A stretch of 64,000 nucleotides of DNA from Bacteroidales bacterium. GTDB lineage: Bacteria; Bacteroidota; Bacteroidia; Bacteroidales; M50B96. The translations under genes and the position numbers were made by a program. The notes beneath the pieces are model-generated. The model saw only the letters and a list, made by a program, of their open reading frames with translations, was not told where the DNA came from and ran no database searches. The stretch lies in NCBI GenBank assembly GCA_021740905.1, contig JAIOYV010000004.1:62001-126000 (forward strand), in the 5' to 3' direction. Positions 1 to 8,095 of this stretch are shown here, piece by piece; position 1 is the first letter of the stretch; every line of letters starts with the position of its first letter.

Positions 1-624
1 AAACATCAGGAGTGTGTAAATCAGGAAAATGGTAAATGCCGGATAAGCCGCCAATACCATGATCAATAAAAACAGAGCCGTTTTAAGGCTATCCAGCAAA
101 CCTCCACCGGAACTAAATTTCAGATAATAATACAGAACACAGGGCACAAAGGCACCACTGATAAAAAAGCTTATATCCTGGCCATGCCCGATAAAAAAGC
201 CAGATAGAATATAGGCTATTCCTACAACCAGGCCAATCTGCCGTTGCTTTGTGAGAAAGCCTGTGAGCTTATACATCCCCATGCCAGCCATTGTGAGATA
301 AATAATGGTGAGAAAGTGCATCGTGATGTTTGAATAACCACCAGCCAACCCGACAAGAAAACTCTCAGGGTTCCAGGCCGAGCGCATGTCGGCGTGGATG
401 GGATAGCCAAAATGTTGGTAGGGGTTCCAGAAGGGGATCTCTCCATTTTGCCAGCACTCGCCCACAAAATAGCGCCAGGGAAGGTAACAGTCGAGCATGT
501 CCCATTTAAGGCTGTATTGGAGAAACGAAACCTGCCAATAGGCAAGAACAGCTACCAATGCAAACAGCAGGAATGCAGTCGTATCAGGCCATTTCGTATA
601 TATGCCGACAAATTTTTTTTTCAT
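1..624 (-). CDS. Partial polytopic membrane protein, YfhO-like (N-terminal 208 codons)
   Basis: This gene runs off the left edge and is not in the ORF track; I found it by translating the minus strand from the ATG at 624, which stays open to base 1. It opens with a short basic segment and a hydrophobic helix, followed by 'WDMLDCYLPWRYFVGE' and 'IPFWNPYQHFGYP'. That arrangement, with an extracytoplasmic loop after the first helix, is usual in Bacteroidota YfhO-type and GT-C-type membrane proteins. At least four further hydrophobic segments follow. Such proteins are thought to act in lipid-linked glycan modification, but their substrates are mostly unknown. It is divergent from the GT2 gene at 732. 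The family call rests on the N-terminus only; a GT39-type transferase is the main alternative. Confidence 0.6.
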   Translation of the reverse strand, partial: MKKKFVGIYTKWPDTTAFLLFALVAVLAYWQVSFLQYSLKWDMLDCYLPWRYFVGECWQNGEIPFWNPYQHFGYPIHADMRSAWNPESFLVGLAGGYSNITMHFLTIIYLTMAGMGMYKLTGFLTKQRQIGLVVGIAYILSGFFIGHGQDISFFISGAFVPCVLYYYLKFSSGGGLLDSLKTALFLLIMVLAAYPAFTIFLIYTLLMF

Positions 625-672
625 TTTTAACAGCTGGTAAATATATTTATTTTCCCGCGCTGATAAATATTC

Positions 673-702
673 TTGATAAGTTTTAAAAAGACATTAACTT
701 TG
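673..702 (+). promoter_or_regulatory. Promoter of the GT2 glycosyltransferase gene
   Basis: TTG at 673-675 and TAACTTTG at 695-702 are separated by 19 nt. This matches the Bacteroidota housekeeping promoter (TTG, about 19 nt, TAnnTTTG) and lies about 30 nt before the ATG at 732. Confidence 0.6.
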
Positions 703-731
703 AACTCAATGGGTGTACGAAAATCGATTTT

Positions 732-1685
732 ATGAACGAAACAAAACCTAAGACCATTATATCTTTGTCGGTGGTAGTGCCACTTTACAACGAAGAAGAA
801 AATGTATCGGCCTTAACTGGCAAACTGATACTTGTTTTAGATAGCCTGGGCGAAGAGTACGAAATTATTCTTGTGAATGATGGGAGCAGCGACCAAACCT
901 GGAAACAAATTGAGCATGTATCGAAAAGCAACAAGCGGATAAAGGCGTGTTCCTTCTCGCGCAATTTTGGTCACCAACATGCCATTTATGCCGGATTGGT
1001 CCATTCCAAAGGCAACGCAATTGTCAGCATGGATGGCGACCTTCAACATCCCCCCGAAGTTATCCCCCAACTGGTGGCAGCGTGGAAAGAAGGCTTCAAA
1101 GTGGTTGTTACACATCGTGAAGATGCTGAAGAAACAGGGCTTTTCAAGCGGCTGACATCGAAATATTTTTATGGGATTTTCTCTTCCATGACAGGTGTGA
1201 GGATGTCTGCCCAATCGTCCGATTTTCGGTTGCTGGACAGGGCTGTTGTGGATAGCTTGTTACAGTTCAACGATGTTGATTTGTTTTTGAGGGGTGCTGT
1301 AAGTTGGCTTGGCTTCCCTTCAAAGACAATCCGTTTTAAGGCCGTAAAACGATTCAAAGGCGAGACGAAATACAATCTGCAGAGGATGCTCAAATTTGCC
1401 AATGGGGCAATCGTGTCGTTTTCGGTGAAGCCCCTTATTTATGCAGTTTGGATAGGTGTGGCAACTAGTACTTTGGCTTTTCTTGAGATTCTGTTTATCG
1501 TCATTCAATACATCAGGGGTGAAACAGTGCCAGGCTGGGCTTCTACGGTAGGGATAATCTCGCTGCTTTTCGGGATACTATTTATTATCCTGGGCATTAT
1601 AGGCATCTACCTTGCCCGTATCCATCAATCTTTACAAAACCGCCCACGGTTTGTTGTCAGCGACTCGATTAATTTGGAAGATTGA
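732..1685 (+). CDS. GT2 family glycosyltransferase, DPM1/GtrB type
   Basis: A 317-residue membrane-anchored family 2 glycosyltransferase. The N-terminal GT-A domain (about residues 10-235) carries 'VVPLYNEEENV', 'LVNDGSSD' and the metal-binding stretch 'SMDGDLQHPP'; 'SRNFGHQHA' is typical of polyprenyl-phosphate sugar synthases. Two hydrophobic helices (about 235-260 and 270-300) form the C-terminal membrane anchor seen in GtrB and ArnC homologues. It probably transfers a sugar from a nucleotide donor to undecaprenyl phosphate at the inner face of the inner membrane. The divergent YfhO/GT-C-like neighbour could use that lipid-linked sugar. The start follows a good promoter. The sugar cannot be inferred. 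Confidence 0.88.
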   Translation: MNETKPKTIISLSVVVPLYNEEENVSALTGKLILVLDSLGEEYEIILVNDGSSDQTWKQIEHVSKSNKRIKACSFSRNFGHQHAIYAGLVHSKGNAIVSMDGDLQHPPEVIPQLVAAWKEGFKVVVTHREDAEETGLFKRLTSKYFYGIFSSMTGVRMSAQSSDFRLLDRAVVDSLLQFNDVDLFLRGAVSWLGFPSKTIRFKAVKRFKGETKYNLQRMLKFANGAIVSFSVKPLIYAVWIGVATSTLAFLEILFIVIQYIRGETVPGWASTVGIISLLFGILFIILGIIGIYLARIHQSLQNRPRFVVSDSINLED

Positions 1686-1711
1686 GTATGTCTGGTGGAG
1701 ACTGTCAAAAT

Positions 1712-1733
1712 AAATCAATCTATAGATTGATTT
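1712..1733. terminator. Perfect palindrome between convergent genes
   Basis: A 22-nt perfect palindrome, AAATCAATC followed by its complement, lies between the convergent GT2 and ATPase genes. It could act as a terminator stem in either direction, although no long T tract follows. Confidence 0.35.
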
Positions 1734-1835
1734 CTGAGAAATTGCCAAATTTGAAATTGTGCAAGTTATTTCGAGGGCTTCTCACGGTGAGAAATAGAAA
1801 AACACAATTTTGATGATTCTTTTAATGTCTCGCAT

Positions 1836-3092
1836 TTACCCCTCCAGCAACCAGTGCCAAACCGGGATCACTTCGATTGTTTTGCCCTCAAATTCGATTT
1901 GCTCTTTTTGGTCCATGGTAATGATCTTGGCATGATGGATGTCGGATTTCACCATCGCTTTTTTTATCGAATTAAGTTCGCGTTCACGTGTGGCAGTATC
2001 GTCAAGCGAGTAACAAACCTGGATGATCTCATCCTTTTCCTGTAAGTAAAAATCAATCTCGAACGAATTGCGCAGATAGAAAATTTCTCCATCGTAATTC
2101 CTGTACAGATGGTTGAACACCAAATTTTCGAGCAAGGCCGTCTCGGGCGAAATCAAAAATAAATTGAGTATGCCATTATCTACAAAATAGTATTTCTTCT
2201 TGCTTTCGCGACCAGAAATGTTCGCATAGAAATTAGTTGCCGTTGAAATAAGGAAGGCATCTTTCAAGTAGCCAATATATTCGATGACCGTGGTTGTCCC
2301 CATTTTTATACCAGTGGCAGTAATCAGGTTTTTTATCCGGGTAAACGAGCTTTCGTCGTGGATGCTTTCGCTTAGTTTTTTGATCAGGAATTTCAGAGCA
2401 AAATCGTTTTTGATTTTATTTCGGGTGATAATATCGCCGTACAAGACTTTCTGGTACAGGTTGCTCAGATATTCGCGCCTGTTTTTGAATTTTAGTGTTT
2501 CGGGAAATCCGCCATAGTAAAAATAGGTGTCGAATTGTTTTTTTATGGCAAACCTCTCTTCGGTGTACAAAACGTTCTTGCCGGGGGCAATTTCGTTAAA
2601 CCATAAATATTCGATGAACGAAAGGGGCGTAATTTCCTTCACCATAAACCTGCCGCCGAGTGTGCTTTGTATTTCGCGGCTCAACATTTTCGCATTGCTA
2701 CCTGTAATGTACACACGATATTCACTATCGGCCAACCGGCGGGCAAATTTTTCCCAACCCTCAATGTTGTGGATTTCGTCGAGGTACAGCACAGGCTTGT
2801 GCTCAAACAGATCTTTGTATGATTCTATCAGAAGGTTGAAATCGTCGGAAGTAAAGCCAAGAAACCGTTCGTCCTCGAAATTGATATATAATATTTCCTG
2901 AAAGTTAAGCTCTGCACCAGTTTTTCGATGGATCAAATCGTACATGAACCAGGTTTTGCCGGTGCGCCTCGATCCGGTAAACACATAGTTGGCATTTTCT
3001 TCAATCTCGTAATCCCTGCGGATTGGTTTTACAGTAGCTATAAACTCCTGCCTTTCAATTATTATACTTTTTATTATCTCTTTATTGGCCAT
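1836..3092 (-). CDS. AAA-family ATPase with DUF4143 C-terminal domain
   Basis: A 418-residue protein of the AAA_14/DUF4143 type. The Walker A motif is 'GSRRTGKT' and the Walker B region is 'PVLYLDEIHNI', followed by a sensor-like 'YITGSNAKM'. The C-terminal half contains the 'YYFVDNGILN' block and a nuclease-like acidic core around 'FEIDFYLQ', as in DUF4143. Members are common in anaerobe and Bacteroidota genomes; no firm function is established, though a nuclease-linked ATPase is often assumed. I moved the start from the track's 3143 to ATG 3092 ('MANKEIIKS'), because the upstream residues look non-coding and the promoter boxes overlap them. The gene stands alone, with an inverted repeat in its promoter that suggests autoregulation. 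Confidence 0.85.
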   Translation of the reverse strand: MANKEIIKSIIIERQEFIATVKPIRRDYEIEENANYVFTGSRRTGKTWFMYDLIHRKTGAELNFQEILYINFEDERFLGFTSDDFNLLIESYKDLFEHKPVLYLDEIHNIEGWEKFARRLADSEYRVYITGSNAKMLSREIQSTLGGRFMVKEITPLSFIEYLWFNEIAPGKNVLYTEERFAIKKQFDTYFYYGGFPETLKFKNRREYLSNLYQKVLYGDIITRNKIKNDFALKFLIKKLSESIHDESSFTRIKNLITATGIKMGTTTVIEYIGYLKDAFLISTATNFYANISGRESKKKYYFVDNGILNLFLISPETALLENLVFNHLYRNYDGEIFYLRNSFEIDFYLQEKDEIIQVCYSLDDTATRERELNSIKKAMVKSDIHHAKIITMDQKEQIEFEGKTIEVIPVWHWLLEG

Positions 3093-3114
3093 CGTTTTGC
3101 TGTTTAACTTCACA

Positions 3115-3144
3115 CAAAGATACGGCTTTTGTCCTGTACGCAAA
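3115..3144 (-). promoter_or_regulatory. Promoter of the DUF4143 ATPase gene
   Basis: Read on the minus strand, TTTG (3144-3141) and TATCTTTG (3122-3115) are 18 nt apart. The predicted start point lies about 15 nt before the ATG at 3092. One arm of the GTCCTGTAC inverted repeat sits inside the spacer. Confidence 0.55.
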
Positions 3145-3185
3145 ATAAAATAGCGTTATTATGTCTTGTGTACAGGACATAATAA
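3131..3185. promoter_or_regulatory. Inverted repeats, candidate operator
   Basis: GTCCTGTAC at 3131-3139 is repeated in inverse at 3170-3178 (GTACAGGAC). A second dyad, TTATTATGTC/GACATAATAA, spans 3156-3185. The first arm lies between the promoter boxes of the ATPase gene, so a repressor bound here would block transcription. This is inference from position only. Confidence 0.4.
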
Positions 3186-3305
3186 TCAAATATTGTCTTG
3201 TTTGTAGAATGAAATGGCAAAAAAACAGAACTGATACAATATTCTATGGGTGCGTGACAAAATCCACCCCCTCTTAGAGTTGATTTCCATTTTATTAATT
3301 TTTTC

Positions 3306-3380
3306 TGGAGTATTGGAGTAATGGAGTAATGGAGCGCAATTGACAAACCACTCCCCAGTACTCCAATACTCCATCACTCC
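3306..3380. repeat. GGAGTATT/AATACTCC hairpin element, copy 1 of 3
   Basis: Several GGAGTATT- or GGAGTAAT-like units are followed, after a short spacer, by complementary CTCCAATACTCC units, giving a roughly 75-nt hairpin. Related copies occur at 47349-47427 and 53679-53753, all intergenic. Confidence 0.75.
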
Positions 3381-3499
3381 GATATCAAACTTTGTTCAAA
3401 AAAATCACAGAACTATCCTCCTTGGAATTTGTCGCACACCCAATACCGCTTTGTGATTTAAAATTTATTATCTTCACTCCAAATTCTAATACCTCAAAC

Positions 3500-4264
3500 A
3501 TGAAAAAAAGAAACTTGATTTATTCATTTACATTGATCGTGTCCCTTTTGCTTTCTTCCTGCCTCATTACCACCGAAAACAAGAAGCAGACAAAAGAAAC
3601 TGAATCCAGCGAAAAGCATGAATATTCATCTTCGAATAAAAAACAAGGCTGGGTAGAATATGAGCTTCGGCTTGAATTGCCCAGCGACAAGGACGATAAT
3701 ATGCTCGAAGGGATTATTAAAGGAGCTGTTGAAGGGTTGGTGGAACATCTCGATCCACGCTTCACGGTAAAGTTCAAAAATGAGTATGCACGGATCGACT
3801 TCGATAAAGTTCATTTTATGCACAACGAATTTCAGTTCGACGATTCTATTCACTCAACATTCCGCCTATTCGATTTCGGAAAAATGAAAGTGACCGATTT
3901 TGAAAGCGACGAAAATGAAGAGAGAAGTGCAGTCTATCAAGATATTGATGAGGAAAAATACGAGATTGAAGAAACTGATCAACATAAAGAAATATTGGGC
4001 TTCGATTGCCAAAAGGTGTATTTGATCGATCCGTTCGATGAGGACACTATAATAATATGGTATACTTCGGATATTGAAATCCCTCTTTCACCTTTTGAAT
4101 ATGTACCTGTTGATGGTCTTAGCCTGGAAATGATTGTGGAGGGTGTGGTAATGCGGGCTGTGCAGGTTTCGTTTGAGGAAATGGAGGATGAACTTTTCGT
4201 GGTTCCTGATGATATTCCCCTAAGACGAAAAAGCGAGCATTCAAATTCGCAAAGAGAAATCTAA
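3500..4264 (+). CDS. Lipoprotein, DUF4412/GLPGLI-like
   Basis: A 254-residue predicted lipoprotein. The signal peptide starts at ATG 3500 ('MKKRNLIYSF') and ends in the lipobox 'LLLSSC'; the 36 extra residues in the track lack signal character and were removed. A polar, acidic linker follows. The C-terminal half has the order 'ILGFDCQKVYL', an Asp-rich strand and 'IIWYTSDIEIP'. This resembles DUF4412/GLPGLI proteins, in which a conserved Cys-containing strand precedes a 'W(Y)T.(D/E)I' strand. The function of these families is unknown; they sit in the periplasm or outer membrane. The NUDIX gene follows after 10 nt, suggesting shared transcription. The family assignment is tentative. Confidence 0.65.
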   Translation: MKKRNLIYSFTLIVSLLLSSCLITTENKKQTKETESSEKHEYSSSNKKQGWVEYELRLELPSDKDDNMLEGIIKGAVEGLVEHLDPRFTVKFKNEYARIDFDKVHFMHNEFQFDDSIHSTFRLFDFGKMKVTDFESDENEERSAVYQDIDEEKYEIEETDQHKEILGFDCQKVYLIDPFDEDTIIIWYTSDIEIPLSPFEYVPVDGLSLEMIVEGVVMRAVQVSFEEMEDELFVVPDDIPLRRKSEHSNSQREI

Positions 4265-4274
4265 GGAATAAGCT

Positions 4275-4715
4275 ATGAGCTACACTTACGAATACCCACG
4301 ACCTGCATTAACTGTGGATGCCGTTGTTTTTCGCAAAAAGGAATCGGGCTGGGAAGTCCTGTTGATACAGAGGGGTAACGAACCTTTTAAAGGAATGTGG
4401 GCTTTCCCCGGTGGTTTTGTCGATATGGATGAAGAGCTGGATGCAGCAGTGAGACGCGAATTGTCCGAAGAAACAGGTTTGGGAAATATCGAACTACATC
4501 AACTTAAAACGGTGGGTACTATTGGTCGCGATCCTCGTGGGCGAACCGTATCGGTGATATATTGGGGTGTTGCTGATGCCCAAAACTCGCAAGTTAAGGG
4601 GGGGGATGATGCGGAACAAGCCCGGTGGTTTTCAGTCGAAAACGCGCCCGGGCTTGCATTTGATCACCATGAAATTCTCAAATTTTCTGTTGCTAAATTA
4701 GCAAATTTTATCTAA
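4275..4715 (+). CDS. NUDIX hydrolase
   Basis: A 146-residue cytosolic NUDIX hydrolase. The Nudix box is complete: 'GGFVDMDEELDAAVRREL' continues into 'SEETGL', giving the Gx5Ex7REUxEExGU pattern with all metal-binding glutamates. The N-terminus 'YPRPALTVDAVVF' and the stretch 'EVLLIQRGNEPFKGMWAFPG' match the ADP-ribose/nucleotide pyrophosphatase branch found in many Bacteroidota. Length is normal. It lies 10 nt after the lipoprotein gene and converges with the T9SS gene at 4723. Substrate cannot be read from sequence; an ADP-ribose-like dinucleotide, or a role as an NrtR-type domain without its DNA-binding part, are possibilities. Confidence 0.92.
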   Translation: MSYTYEYPRPALTVDAVVFRKKESGWEVLLIQRGNEPFKGMWAFPGGFVDMDEELDAAVRRELSEETGLGNIELHQLKTVGTIGRDPRGRTVSVIYWGVADAQNSQVKGGDDAEQARWFSVENAPGLAFDHHEILKFSVAKLANFI

Positions 4716-4722
4716 AAAAGCT

Positions 4723-5508
4723 CTAAAGCTTGATAAATCTTTCTGTTCCATCTTCACTTTGAATGAAATAAGTCCCGCTTTCCAGATCTGAAATATCAAT
4801 TCTTTCAGAGGCACTTTTCATTTCAAATGACCTGACAATTTTACCACTAAAATCTAAAACATCCAAATGTTTTGCTTTGTTCATTACAACATTGATAGAA
4901 TTTGCAGCCGGATTGGGATATACCCTATTTTCGGTAAAGGCAGCCTGATTGATCGACAAAGTAGTATAATCGACAGAAGTTGAAGTAGTATAGATTACAT
5001 CGCCACTATTGTTCCCATTTCCGTTTGCACCATTTATTGCAGCATAAAAAGTAATGGTCCCTTCGTCCTGTGAAGGTGCAAGCCAACGCATATTCCATGT
5101 GTGAGAATCAGCAACTGGCGTAGTTCCATTCGCTGTATGGGTGATGGATGCACCACCGCTGGCCAATTGCGTTTCAACCGGATCAATTACCATCAATGTT
5201 CCTATCTTTTGTCCACTTGAATTTTCTGCTGTCAGTTCAAAACCAATTTTTCCAGCACCGGCATGTGTACCCGTTAAGGTAATAGCATACAAGCCATCAA
5301 CTTCGTAGCCTTCCACAGGAATATCTGTTGTAATCCAACCATTTACGGCGTTCGCAACTCCCGAATGACACTCAACACATGTACTGCCACCATCGCCAGG
5401 TGATCCAGTTTTCCCTCCGGGTGATCCATTTTGATAAGCAACAGATGCTGTTAATCCAATAAATGCCAGCGGGATCGCCAGCAATAAAATCAATGTAGAA
5501 TTCTTCAT
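4723..5508 (-). CDS. T9SS-sorted protein with choice-of-anchor V-like domain and a CxxCH motif
   Basis: A 261-residue secreted protein. The signal peptide (about residues 1-22) precedes a Gly-rich segment 'GSPGGKTGSPGDGG' and then 'CVECH', a heme c attachment motif. The central beta-rich part ('YAITLTGTHAGAGKIGFEL', 'TWNMRWLAPSQDEGTI') fits the Reeler-like 'choice-of-anchor V' domain known in Bacteroidota. From about residue 187, 'ENRVYPNPAANSINVVM' to the 'YFIQSEDG' end is a type A T9SS sorting domain, so export across the outer membrane is expected. One CxxCH in this family suggests mono-heme electron transfer at the surface, but heme attachment is inferred. It stands alone, converging with the NUDIX gene. 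Confidence 0.8.
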   Translation of the reverse strand: MKNSTLILLLAIPLAFIGLTASVAYQNGSPGGKTGSPGDGGSTCVECHSGVANAVNGWITTDIPVEGYEVDGLYAITLTGTHAGAGKIGFELTAENSSGQKIGTLMVIDPVETQLASGGASITHTANGTTPVADSHTWNMRWLAPSQDEGTITFYAAINGANGNGNNSGDVIYTTSTSVDYTTLSINQAAFTENRVYPNPAANSINVVMNKAKHLDVLDFSGKIVRSFEMKSASERIDISDLESGTYFIQSEDGTERFIKL

Positions 5509-5658
5509 AATTATTATTTTAAGGTTAATAGGTTTTCAAACAGACAACTTTGAAAATTGTTTAGACAAATTCTAAAGAAAAATGTATTGCATACTATTTT
5601 TGATTTTTATTCTTTTGCGAGCGATATGAAAATATTTGCATAACGAGTGCATATTGAT

Positions 5659-6582
5659 ATGAAAAACTGGCCATATTTCCTGATAACAAATATTTTAGTT
5701 TTGTTTCTTCATTCCTCTTGTAAAAAAGAGAAAGTGGAAAATCCACCTACTCTATACCTCAAGGCTGGTGATAATTATACATCAGATAGTTCCTTTGTGG
5801 CGATTGGCGGAAAAATTGTTTTTGGGATTGTAGCAGAAGGGATTGATGCCCCAATCACAAACCTAAGCATTAAGGCAGAAGGGAAAAATGGGATAACCAC
5901 AATGCTCGACACTGGGATTTATGAAGATAATTTTGAATGGAGCAAAGTTTTTTATCAGGGTGTGGACGACACGCTAAATTGGATTATCGCAGTGATGGAC
6001 CACAACCGGCAACAGGTCAGTGTTAGCCGATGGATATTTAAAGACCCCAACTCCAGTTTTGGAGGCCTCCGGTATTATCCTTCCATAAAGCTTGGGTATC
6101 AGGGGAATTTAGAATATGGACACTATTTCGATCCTGTGACCGGAAAAGTTTTTTTTGCCGATTCAGCACAGCTTTTTCAGGAAAGCATCGATATGCTATG
6201 TTATTTCAAGTATTCTGAAGACAACGGCGTGAACCTTCCCTCCCCTACTTTCTCATCACCTGGTGAAAATACTGCACTTACCGGCGAGTTGTACGAAGAT
6301 TTTTATCCTGAACTAGCATCTTGGACCACAGTGAATTACACAAAATGGGACATCTCGGCTGACAACGGAATTACTTCTGATGAATTTACCAATGCGCACA
6401 ACGACAGTCTTTTAATAGTTTCATATAATGATGTTTGGGGCAAGAAAAAATACAAATGGGCAATGCCCGGACTATTTATTCCATTTCAAACGACAGCCGG
6501 AAAAAAAGGAATTTTAAAGGTGCTTGCTGCCGATACCACAGAAACCGGGATCATCGAATTTGCAATGAAAATTCAATACTAA
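5659..6582 (+). CDS. Secreted lipoprotein of unknown function
   Basis: A 307-residue predicted lipoprotein. I use ATG 5659 ('MKNWPYFLIT') rather than the GTG at 5647, because the signal peptide then has normal length and ends in a lipobox near 'LHSSCKK'. The remainder is beta-rich with many aromatic residues; stretches such as 'YYPSIKLGYQGNLEYGHYFD' have no family signature that I recognise. It ends 15 nt before the T9SS gene at 6598, so the two probably share a transcript and may work together at the cell surface. Confidence 0.7.
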   Translation: MKNWPYFLITNILVLFLHSSCKKEKVENPPTLYLKAGDNYTSDSSFVAIGGKIVFGIVAEGIDAPITNLSIKAEGKNGITTMLDTGIYEDNFEWSKVFYQGVDDTLNWIIAVMDHNRQQVSVSRWIFKDPNSSFGGLRYYPSIKLGYQGNLEYGHYFDPVTGKVFFADSAQLFQESIDMLCYFKYSEDNGVNLPSPTFSSPGENTALTGELYEDFYPELASWTTVNYTKWDISADNGITSDEFTNAHNDSLLIVSYNDVWGKKKYKWAMPGLFIPFQTTAGKKGILKVLAADTTETGIIEFAMKIQY

Positions 6583-6597
6583 CTTAAAATTAGACAC

Positions 6598-8040
6598 ATG
6601 AAGAAGATTTACATTTTATTTTTTGCAGTGTTTTTGTTTGCGCAAGTATATGCACAACTCGACACAATAGCAGGTTGGACATTCCAGACAGATTCGGTCG
6701 AATTATCAGTATTGGCCGATTATGGTATTACAGGAAATGTGGGTAATTATGACATCCGTGCGGAAGTTGAATCGACTGCAGGACAATTGGCTATCACTAT
6801 GACCAATGGGGTGAACGCCCCCGGTGATTTTGCTGCCACTGCCACTGGTTGGGAAGATGGGGCTATTGACAAATGCTGGTCGGTGAAATTTAAAGCCGAT
6901 GGATATCAGAATTTCGTACTTTATTCCAAGCAACGCTCGGGCGGAAACCAGGCAGGTCCAAGGGATTGGCAAGTTCAATATAAATTGAGTGGGGGCACGT
7001 GGACCGATGTTCCAAATGGCGCAGTAACCAGTGCCAACGACTGGACCACAGCAAGCATTGAAGCACTCGCACTACCTGCCGATCTGAACGACCCTGGCTC
7101 GACTTCCATTTATTTACGCTGGATTATGACCTCCAATATAGATATAAACGGCGATACGGTTTTAGCTACAGGTGTTGCTAAAATTGATGATATTTTTATT
7201 TTGGGTGAAGCCATTCCGCAGGAGGGCACAGTAATTACCGGCTGGACTTTCCCCGACGTGAACGACACCGAGTTCAATGCTAATTTAGGATTAGCCGATA
7301 ATTTGAACTACGATTTACGCGCAGAAGTGGAAAGTACATCTGGACAGTTGACCATTGAATTGACAAACGGGGCAGCCGGGACCGGCGATTATGCAGCTAC
7401 TGCCGCCGGGTGGGACAATGGCGCCAATGATAAGTTCTGGTCGATAAAATTTAAAGCCGATGGATACAGCGATTTCAAGGTTTCTTCAAAAATGCGATCG
7501 GGAGGCAACACACCCGGGCCAAAATTCTGGCAACTTCAGTATAAACTTAGTGGTGGGGTTTGGGCCGATATTCCCGGCGGCGATTTTACCATTGCCAACG
7601 ACTGGACAACCGGTGTGGTCGATAATTTGCCCATCCCTTCGGATATTAACAATCCGGGGACTACCTCCATTTATCTTCGCTGGCTGATGACCTCAAACGA
7701 AAGCATTGATGGGGTGGATGTTCTCTCCGATGGGATCTGCAAAATCGACGATATCCTTGTAACTGCCCTCAACTACAACGATGTTGAAGAAATTCTATTC
7801 GACAGCAGATTGAATGTCTATCCAAATCCGTCGAATGGCATTATCTCTATTGTTGCAAATGAGCAGGTGGAATGGATCAAGTTGGTAAACATGCAAGGCA
7901 GGATGGTTATGGACATTCAGCCTGAAACGATCATGATTTCAATTGACTTGAGCACTTTAGCTAATGGGATTTATTTCGTTCAAGTTAAAACAGCAAGGGG
8001 CAACCAGCTTATTTCAAGAAAAATTATTTTGGATAAATAA
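6598..8040 (+). CDS. T9SS-sorted protein with two tandem beta-sandwich domains
   Basis: A 480-residue secreted protein with a 19-residue signal peptide ending 'VYAQ'. Two homologous domains of about 185 residues follow (about 24-205 and 211-393). Each runs 'GWTFP/Q...', 'YDIRAEVEST', 'WSVKFKADGY', 'QLQYKLSGG', 'NDWTT', 'SIYLRWIMTS', 'KIDDI'. This is a carbohydrate-binding-like beta-sandwich seen beside nucleases and lamin-tail proteins in Bacteroidota, with no catalytic motif here. The C-terminus ('LNVYPNPSNGIISI' to 'SRKIILDK') is a type A T9SS sorting domain. The internal repeat points to duplication of a binding module. It shares a likely transcript with the preceding lipoprotein. Confidence 0.8.
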   Translation: MKKIYILFFAVFLFAQVYAQLDTIAGWTFQTDSVELSVLADYGITGNVGNYDIRAEVESTAGQLAITMTNGVNAPGDFAATATGWEDGAIDKCWSVKFKADGYQNFVLYSKQRSGGNQAGPRDWQVQYKLSGGTWTDVPNGAVTSANDWTTASIEALALPADLNDPGSTSIYLRWIMTSNIDINGDTVLATGVAKIDDIFILGEAIPQEGTVITGWTFPDVNDTEFNANLGLADNLNYDLRAEVESTSGQLTIELTNGAAGTGDYAATAAGWDNGANDKFWSIKFKADGYSDFKVSSKMRSGGNTPGPKFWQLQYKLSGGVWADIPGGDFTIANDWTTGVVDNLPIPSDINNPGTTSIYLRWLMTSNESIDGVDVLSDGICKIDDILVTALNYNDVEEILFDSRLNVYPNPSNGIISIVANEQVEWIKLVNMQGRMVMDIQPETIMISIDLSTLANGIYFVQVKTARGNQLISRKIILDK

Positions 8041-8095
8041 TACTCCGAAAAGTAATTCTTACATTCTATCTCTGTTTGATCTTAGAGGTAGGATT

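Larger units (their letters stand above)
3093..3499. other. Intergenic region with promoter dyads and a GGAGTATT hairpin
   Basis: This divergent intergenic stretch of about 400 nt holds the ATPase promoter, the GTCCTGTAC/GTACAGGAC dyad and one copy of the GGAGTATT hairpin repeat. No convincing gene was seen; the small ORFs at 3110-3377 overlap these elements. Confidence 0.6.

Noticed and set aside
222-545. 107-residue minus-strand ORF in the track
   Set aside because: It overlaps the true minus-strand membrane-protein frame from 624 to the left edge, which has clear YfhO/GT-C-type motifs and helices; this ORF is a shadow frame.
3392-3499. Track start of the 290-residue lipoprotein ORF
   Set aside because: The ATG at 3500 gives a standard signal peptide and lipobox; the upstream 36 residues would bury it.
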